Below are positions 59,323 to 64,000 of a stretch of DNA of 64,000 nucleotides, one piece after another. The stretch covers positions 86,263,540-86,327,539 of the forward strand of contig CM068839.1 in assembly GCA_028554795.2 (NCBI GenBank), in the 5' to 3' direction. The notes beneath the pieces are model-generated. The model was not told where the DNA came from. It searched no databases and worked only from the letters and a program-made list of their open reading frames with translations. Each line of letters opens with the position of its first letter. Within the stretch, counting starts at the first letter, position 1. Source of the DNA: Sinohyriopsis cumingii (taxonomy: Eukaryota; Mollusca; Bivalvia; Unionida; Unionidae). Position numbers and translations under genes: made by a program.

Positions 59323-59572
59323 TGTTGTTGTTGTTGTTGTGGGGTTTAACGCCATTTTTCAGCACATGATAGGCTATACATGACAGCCAGTATTAATGGT
59401 GGAGGAAGAACCTGGGAAAACCCCGCAAAGAACCACTGACACACAAGAAGCTCCTGGCAAGCTTTCTCACATACCCACATTGGCCGAATCCGAGATTCAA
59501 ACCCACGCAGACAGAGGTGAGATGGCAGTGATCTGTAAGAGCGCTTTAGACCACTCGGCTATTCGGGGCCCC
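59323..59572 (-). mobile_element. SINE S2 nested in the LINE, with 12-bp target duplication
   Basis: AAGATACATGGT occurs at 59311-59322 and again at 59573-59584, a perfect target duplication on either side. On the minus strand the SINE starts GGCCCCGAATAGCCG and ends in a (CAA)n tail. It splits the CCHC-finger codons of the LINE. Confidence 0.85.
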
Positions 59573-60292
59573 AAGATACATGGTGGTATGGATGGGATGA
59601 TTTTCCTAAAGAAGGCTTTTTCTCCTGTCGACCACGCATCGTGTAGGTATAGATATAATCTTGTTTGAGTGTTGGTGTTTTTTTACTTTACCCCATTTCT
59701 CCCAGATTCGTTTCCAGTTTAGGTCTGGGTGTAGATATTCTATTTGTGTTTTGTGTTGGTTTGTATAAACGTTATGTAAGCATCCATATGTTTTTTCTTC
59801 ATGTAAGCTCCATATTTCTTTGCTAGTTCTATATTCTATGATTGTTTTTTTATTTTATGTGCGATGTCTGGGGGTTTGAGTTTCTTTGTTAGTTTGTTAT
59901 TTTTATATATTTCTGGGAAATTATTTAAGATTTATCCAAAGAAATAAACATATATGTTTTTCCATGGTCTTCGTCAAGGTGTTGTAATTTTTGCATTCTG
60001 TTAATGATGTTTGTTGTTTGTTTGATTGCAAGAATAGGGATGTTAAGCCCCCCTTTCTTTTTTTCCCTTTGCAGTGTCTGTTTACTTAGTTTGTGTATTT
60101 TCCCATTCCATATGAATTGGTATATTACCTTCTTGAATTTCCTAATGTACTGCATATCAAAGTCTATAACACTAAACTCATACCATATGTTACTAAAAAG
60201 GTATGTTTTAGCTATGTGGGCTCTGTCGATAAGGCTAAAATACAGCGAGCTCCACAAACGTAATTGTTTTTTAGTTTGTTTAGTACATTTAG

Positions 60293-60385
60293 GTACAGTC
60301 AAACCCGGTTATCTCGATTACGTCGGGGGTGTAAAAAAATCGTCGACATAACTGGGTCCCGAGATATCCGGGTTCATAAAAACCG
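60293..60385. repeat. Solo pogo/Tigger-like terminal repeat
   Basis: TACAGTCAAACCCGGTTATCTCGA begins at about 60294 and a partly inverse GAGATATCCGGGTTCATAA follows at 60360. CAGTCAAACC..TTAT is the common form of pogo-type ends. No partner end was found in the window. Confidence 0.45.
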
Positions 60386-60527
60386 GTAATTTTAAAAATG
60401 TCCTTGAGCATTACTCCTGTCTCTTGCTGGTGTTTACTGGAATCCCCTCCCACTGAATGTTACAATAAAATAAAAAAAACGCTTAATTGATAATAAAATG
60501 AAATGAACTAACCTGGTGTTGTTATCA

Positions 60528-60770
60528 TTAGCAGCAGAGGGGGCGAATCGGACATTTTGTCCAATCGTTATTTGGCTTAATTATTACTTTCTGCACTCAA
60601 CGATCTAGTGTCGTCAGCGCCTGGTAAAAAAAAAACGACGACGTCGTTGGGGGATCGTCGCGTCGTCATTTGGTTTAATTAACACCTTCTGCGCGTCGAT
60701 CCCCAGCGTCGTCAGCGTCCGGTAAGCACATCGACGACCGCGTCGATGTCATCGCCCCCTCTGCTGCTAA
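60528..60770. repeat. E3 terminal cassette with perfect 19-bp inverted repeats
   Basis: TTAGCAGCAGAGGGGGCGA at 60528-60546 is exactly inverted at 60752-60770. The cassette is rich in CGTCG/CGACG words, including inverted ACGACGACGTCGT near 60636. It matches the E1 and E2 cassettes in its boundary motif, size and hairpin content. Confidence 0.75.
60570..60725. repeat. 98-bp-spaced direct repeat in the E3 cassette
   Basis: ATTTGGCTTAATTATTACTT...CTGC...GTCGTCAGCGCCTGGTAA at 60570-60627 recurs at 60668-60725 as ATTTGGTTTAATTAACACCTT...GTCGTCAGCGTCCGGTAA. An internal tandem duplication. Confidence 0.7.
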
Positions 60771-60778
60771 GTGGTTAT

Positions 60779-61633
60779 TTACAATGATCTTACAAACAGA
60801 GTGATCACTAACTCCTCCTCCTGTAGATCAATTAGGTTATTTGACTGATCGGTAAGTCTAAAATTAATTCTCGTTAAAAACCGATCATGGCATCGCATAT
60901 AGACCGGATTAATCGGACTCTCAACGATTAAAAATCCCGGAGGGGCTGTTGGTGAAAACGAATAAAGGATATACCCCTGTTGAGCTTGATTTGATTGCTT
61001 GGTATCCACCTGGTAACTCCCTTCGATAACATCACACACTAGATTAATCGCTATCACCGATGCAATATTTACGTTGTATGGAGCAATATGCCTACCACCA
61101 TCTCCGTTATCGTGTCTGAGGATAGTTGATGGGGGGGTGTCCGCGGGTGGATTCTCAGGCCAACCTAGTATGGTTCTTATTGAACTGTTATAAATATCAA
61201 CCATATACCCCGGTGTGCTTATTTCAATCGTCGACGATAACGTCGGTTCATGAACCGTAATAGCGATTTTTGATTCCTTTCCTGTGATCGATTTTATCCT
61301 GCGTTGAAATTCTTTATTGATTTGCTCTATTTGGTATGACCCAGTTGGTATTGTAACCTCCTCCCAGTTTGGGGTCCCATCGGGTTTATTTGTCCGTGCA
61401 AAAACCAGCGAGTTATTAGGTTGTTGTCCGTTAAATGCGTCCGCTCGGATATTAGGCCAACTGTGATATACTCGCAATTTTGCCAGCGCTATTTCCTTTA
61501 CTGGAACCGGTGATGGGAAGTTCACACTGAATTCGGGTTTCGTTGATGTTATCGATATCATACTTGTTTGTACCGGAGTGGTGTTCTCCGCGATCCGCTG
61601 AAGTAATTGAGACCCTTCGGGGTTCAGCGACAT
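60779..61633 (-). CDS. Vertex/penton- or spike-like capsid protein of E3 (284 aa)
   Basis: Complete counterpart of the E1 vertex gene, without the extra domain: residues 1-163 (KPEFSVNFP, LRVYHSWPNIR, TGSYQIEQINKE, IYNSSIRTILGWP) lead through a 12-residue Pro/Thr linker (ADTPPST) directly to the second conserved half (NGDGGRHIAP, INLVCDVIEGSYQVD, PPGFLIVESPINPV, LTRINFRLTD). The frame runs to TAA at 60779-60781, 8 bp from the terminal cassette. The length suits a small jelly-roll protein. It starts 5 bp after the membrane-protein stop. Role inferred from family and position. Confidence 0.7.
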   Translation of the reverse strand: MSLNPEGSQLLQRIAENTTPVQTSMISITSTKPEFSVNFPSPVPVKEIALAKLRVYHSWPNIRADAFNGQQPNNSLVFARTNKPDGTPNWEEVTIPTGSYQIEQINKEFQRRIKSITGKESKIAITVHEPTLSSTIEISTPGYMVDIYNSSIRTILGWPENPPADTPPSTILRHDNGDGGRHIAPYNVNIASVIAINLVCDVIEGSYQVDTKQSNQAQQGYILYSFSPTAPPGFLIVESPINPVYMRCHDRFLTRINFRLTDQSNNLIDLQEEELVITLFVRSL

Positions 61634-61638
61634 TATTA

Positions 61639-62175
61639 TTATTCGTTGTCTTTAGTGTCTAATTTTAACAACCAGGTGGTTTCGGCTTCCAGTTGAAAAT
61701 CCTCGATTTTTGACATCGCGGAGCTATATAACTGGACCATCGTGGAGAATTCAACATCGGATACGAACAAATTATCAATCGATAACGAGATCAACCCGGA
61801 TAATTTCGAGTATGCGTCGGATACTATTTGATGTTTTACTGTATACTCGTTGAGTTTTTTCTGAAAACACGATGATATCTTCCTAGTGATTGCGTTGGCA
61901 ACTCCAGCAACTGTTGTCATTGCGGAGACAGCGATTGGAACAGCGATCGGGGTTATCGTGGTCACCGTGGATAAAATAACACCGGCGCCAGCTACTATAC
62001 CCGACACCGAGTACACGACCGCGTCGATGGCGGTTATTTTACGACGGTATTTTTTTATTTTTACACGGTATTGTTCGGAAAGCGTTTTCAAGTTCGCGGA
62101 AAATTCTTTTGCGGTATCGAATCGATATTGATGTGACGTCGGTGATACCTCTGATTCAACTTCCTTGGTGGTCAT
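61639..62175 (-). CDS. Two-segment membrane protein of E3 (178 aa)
   Basis: Same layout as the E1 protein: polar N-terminus with HQYRFD, basic KIKKYRRK at 39-46, hydrophobic segments at about 51-71 and 73-97, basic RKI, then a helical tail with SDAYSKLSGLISLSIDN and SDVEFSTM. It ends cleanly before the vertex gene, unlike the E1 copy with its 107-bp overlap, which supports the view that the E1 C-terminus is extended. The leader is TTTTAAAATAAAAATG. Confidence 0.65.
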   Translation of the reverse strand: MTTKEVESEVSPTSHQYRFDTAKEFSANLKTLSEQYRVKIKKYRRKITAIDAVVYSVSGIVAGAGVILSTVTTITPIAVPIAVSAMTTVAGVANAITRKISSCFQKKLNEYTVKHQIVSDAYSKLSGLISLSIDNLFVSDVEFSTMVQLYSSAMSKIEDFQLEAETTWLLKLDTKDNE

Positions 62176-62200
62176 TTTTATTTTAAAAGAGCTAGTGTTT

Positions 62201-63658
62201 TTAATTACTTAGATTCGCTGCAAATTCCACATACCATGTAATGTTTGCCCGGGCTAGATTTCCATCAACGGCATAAATTGTAAACTGTTCAGTTGCGTTC
62301 TTGTCTATAATTGTTGATATTGTATTGTTAAACCCGGATGAACTCGACGATAATATATTAAACTGCATCATTGAAACCAGTGTCAGTCGATAAATACCCT
62401 TAACAGTTGCGGTGATATTTACTGTATTCTGTGTAGGAGTCCAATCGAATGATCCATGCCGAATTGTGTATACTGTGTTGATGATGTTCTCATGAGGGGT
62501 TTTTATTTTTTCGAATTGCTCTGCTACTCTCGGTAGTCCGTCTTTAATCGTTTCAACATCAGTTCTGATTATTCCTACTTCCCGCCAATGCGCGTCTACA
62601 TTATTTATGATCGTTACAACATTAGTTTTGATTGTTTCTATTTCCCGTGTATTCTCGGTCATACTTTTTTTGTTTGCTGCAACATCAAGTTTGATTGTTC
62701 CTATTTCATATGTATGAACGTCTATACCTTTTTTGTTCGCTGCAACATCAGTTTTGATTAATCCTATTCCCCGCCAATACGCGTCTATATTTTTTTTATT
62801 CGCTTCAATATCAGTTTTGATTGTTCCTATTTCCTGTGTATGCGTGTCCATATTATTTATGATCGTTGTAACATCAGTTTTGATTGTTTCTATTTTCCGT
62901 CCATGCGAGTCTACATTATTTATGATCGTTGCAACATTAGCGCCGATTATTTCTATTTCCCGTTCATGCGCGTCTACACTCTTTTTGTTTGTTGCAACAT
63001 CAGTTTTGATTGTTTTTATTTCCTGTCCATACGCAGTGATATCATTTATAGTTATTGTAATCTCATCCGGCTTGGTATTTTTTTTACCAAAGAATTTATC
63101 AAAGTTGTCATCGATCCTGTTAACATTTTTTCGCAACGGGGGTAAATTGGCCGACATCGCCGTAAACTCCAAAATAGCATCTCTTATTGTTTTAAGATTT
63201 GGTTCGGCTATCATCGCGGTTCCAAAAAAACTATTGATAATGAATTGCATACCGGCGACAGATACTTGTACCCCCTCGAACTGAATTGCTTGTATGTTAA
63301 ATTTATTATACAAATTTTTTAACGAATCCGACATGGTTATATAATTGTCGCCAAGTGTACTTATTTTTCCATTTATTATCGATATATCTTCACCCGGTTT
63401 GAGTCGTCCGTCGCTGGTATACAGCGCGATAGTGTCCTCGGCGGCATTACGCTGTCGTATTAAAACGTCATTCAGTGACACATTACCGGATTTCAATTTA
63501 CCCTGGCGGTCTTGAAATACAACTATTTCGCCCGGGTCAACACTTGTTAGATTCAACATATCAGCGATTTCATCCTCAATTAGTTTTTTTATGTCGGCGG
63601 CGGCCGTTTCCGTGGATTCTTTCAGCGCCGAAACCGGTCGTCCCCAAATATCAATCAT
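62201..63658 (-). CDS. Fibre protein of E3 with eight 21-residue coiled-coil repeats (485 aa)
   Basis: Residues 1-95 are the N-terminal domain shared with E1 (MIDIWGR, LNLTSVDPGEIVVFQD, GKLKSGNV). Residues 100-200 are unique, ending in DKFFG (residues 187-191; also in E1). Residues 210-377 are eight tandem 21-residue units of the form [HY]..EI.TIKTDV.[AT]NKK.[IV]DA or with TIINN[VM]D in place of the Lys pair. Because 21 is three heptads, this predicts a continuous trimeric coiled coil. Residues 385-485 are the shared beta-rich C-terminal domain (GSFDWTPTQNTVNIT, GIYRLTLVSMMQFNIL, WYVEFAA). Virion attachment fibre by inference. Overlaps the protease end by 8 bp. Confidence 0.75.
   Translation of the reverse strand: MIDIWGRPVSALKESTETAAADIKKLIEDEIADMLNLTSVDPGEIVVFQDRQGKLKSGNVSLNDVLIRQRNAAEDTIALYTSDGRLKPGEDISIINGKISTLGDNYITMSDSLKNLYNKFNIQAIQFEGVQVSVAGMQFIINSFFGTAMIAEPNLKTIRDAILEFTAMSANLPPLRKNVNRIDDNFDKFFGKKNTKPDEITITINDITAYGQEIKTIKTDVATNKKSVDAHEREIEIIGANVATIINNVDSHGRKIETIKTDVTTIINNMDTHTQEIGTIKTDIEANKKNIDAYWRGIGLIKTDVAANKKGIDVHTYEIGTIKLDVAANKKSMTENTREIETIKTNVVTIINNVDAHWREVGIIRTDVETIKDGLPRVAEQFEKIKTPHENIINTVYTIRHGSFDWTPTQNTVNITATVKGIYRLTLVSMMQFNILSSSSSGFNNTISTIIDKNATEQFTIYAVDGNLARANITWYVEFAANLSN
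62528..63031 (-). repeat. Eight 63-bp repeats encoding the E3 fibre shaft
   Basis: Eight in-frame 63-bp units, each centred on ATCAGTTTTGATTGTT on the plus strand. The units fall into two types, with NKK or TIINN, which alternate irregularly. This suggests past unit duplication and exchange. Confidence 0.85.
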
Positions 63659-64000
63659 TATTATTGTAAATGTTATTCTCTAAAATCCGTTGAGCTTCTA
63701 CAACCCCACTAGTGTATTCGTTTACAACCATATGAGGTGGTTTCCGCGATGATGAAATCGCCGCGAGTACGTTCAATACCTCACGGCCACATATCGGTGG
63801 GTCACTTAATCGCTGTGTTGGCAGCGTGGAATAAAAAACCCGGGCTGAACACGCCCGGGCTGAACACGCCCGGACATACCGCATGAACTCTTTCGGCGGG
63901 GCTAACCCGTATGAATCAAAATAGACGATTGCACGCGGATCAATCGCGTACGCAACCCAATGAGTTCCCGCTCCGGAGGACCCATCGAGGTTAATTATGC
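63651..64000 (-). CDS. Adenain-like protease of E3, 5' end beyond window
   Basis: The frame is open through the window edge. An internal ATG at 63884 is not the start. Visible catalytic motifs are GTHWVAYAIDP (His), YFDSYGLAPP (Asp) and PPICGREVLNVL (Cys), all matching E1. The N-terminal ~50 residues lie outside. A 15-bp tandem duplication (63841-63870) adds five residues (ACSAR) in a loop between the Asp and Cys regions, without disturbing the frame. The C-terminus is longer than in E1 (VVEAQRILENNIYNNND). Confidence 0.85.
   Translation of the reverse strand, partial: IINLDGSSGAGTHWVAYAIDPRAIVYFDSYGLAPPKEFMRYVRACSARACSARVFYSTLPTQRLSDPPICGREVLNVLAAISSSRKPPHMVVNEYTSGVVEAQRILENNIYNNND
63841..63870. 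repeat. 15-bp tandem duplication in the E3 protease
   Basis: CGGGCTGAACACGCC occurs twice head to tail, in frame. Confidence 0.95.

Larger units (their letters stand above)
58200..60292 (-). mobile_element. L1/Tx1-like LINE, 5'-truncated, minus strand
   Basis: 59925-60302 encodes the post-RT region of an L1-clade LINE (LRLWSSLYFSLIDRAHIAK, FIWNGK, KKGGLNIPIL). In shifted frames the ORF continues (WKRIWEKWGKV; DAWSTGEKAFF) and, beyond a nested SINE, reads the C-terminal CCHC finger (CILC, then H and C in HLILYC) with a stop at 59073-59075. The 3' UTR runs left to about 58200 and contains three copies of a ~180-bp unit. The RT catalytic core is missing (5' truncation near 60292, next to a pogo-like end). 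Confidence 0.75.
60528..64000 (-). mobile_element. E3: second virus-like element, left part, continues past window
   Basis: Holds the terminal cassette, then vertex, membrane, fibre and protease genes on the minus strand in the same order as E1. All four are open. GC is visibly higher than in the flanking host DNA. The proteins differ from E1 throughout, so E3 is a distinct lineage and not a recent duplicate. Confidence 0.8.

Noticed and set aside
62733..63284. 183-codon plus-strand ORF with Cys/Ile/Phe repeats
   Set aside because: Antisense of the 63-bp fibre repeats in E3.
63651..63884. Short 77-aa ORF starting at 63884 as a separate gene
   Set aside because: The same frame stays open to the window edge with protease His and Asp motifs; the ATG is internal.

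Overview
The window looks like animal nuclear DNA, most likely from a lophotrochozoan and probably a mollusc. The basis is AT-rich intron-scale DNA, many tRNA-derived SINEs, an exosome-subunit gene split into small exons with GT/AG borders, and a degenerate 'ACGGACGACAGACG / GTTTCATGGCAAT' repeat that I associate with mollusc genomes. The species cannot be fixed from sequence alone.

The main content is three pieces of one family of virus-like (Polinton/Maverick or Polinton-like-virus type) elements, all with genes on the minus strand. E1 (1-8373) carries a nearly complete virion-gene block. In transcription order it holds gene A (unknown, possible scaffold), gene B (basic minor protein with a GSG motif), a double-jelly-roll-type major capsid protein, an adenovirus pX/pVI-like minor protein, an adenain-like cysteine protease, a fibre with phage-tail-fibre repeats, a two-segment membrane protein, a vertex/penton-like protein, and two small ORFs. 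E2 (20045-21337) is a remnant holding only a broken gene A, cut off by a 144-bp satellite. E3 (60528 to the window edge) has the vertex, membrane, fibre and protease genes. Each piece that reaches an end shows a ~240-bp hairpin-rich cassette bounded by inverted AGCAGCAG motifs. In E1 and E2 this cassette lies just before gene A. In E3 it lies 8 bp after the vertex gene. No DNA polymerase, integrase or packaging ATPase is visible, so the pieces may come from a capsid-only element or from arms of a larger one. Comparing E1 with E3 shows module exchange: the fibres share both ends but have unrelated shafts, and the vertex protein of E1 has an extra ~205-residue domain.

The rest is host and transposon DNA. 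8.4-20 kb: noncoding, microsatellites, a 2.1-kb mollusc-type repeat field, a SINE and the satellite. 21.3-31.7 kb: noncoding with SINEs and a TA-flanked MITE. 31.7-32.1 kb: a small inverted-repeat unit filled with 12-bp palindromes. 32.9-36.9 kb: a frameshifted DIRS-like tyrosine-recombinase retroelement (gag, RT, RNase H, YR) without a methyltransferase domain. 38.4-39.2 kb: a possible piggyBac-type MITE. 41.4-45.8 kb: an end-to-end hAT transposon with terminal inverted repeats, a 6-bp target duplication and an intron-split, broken transposase. 46.1-57.6 kb: the last five exons of EXOSC7 (exosome RRP42) on the minus strand. 58.2-60.3 kb: a 5'-truncated L1/Tx1-like LINE with a SINE nested in it. 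E3 and this LINE lie upstream of the first visible EXOSC7 exon, so they probably sit in an EXOSC7 intron.
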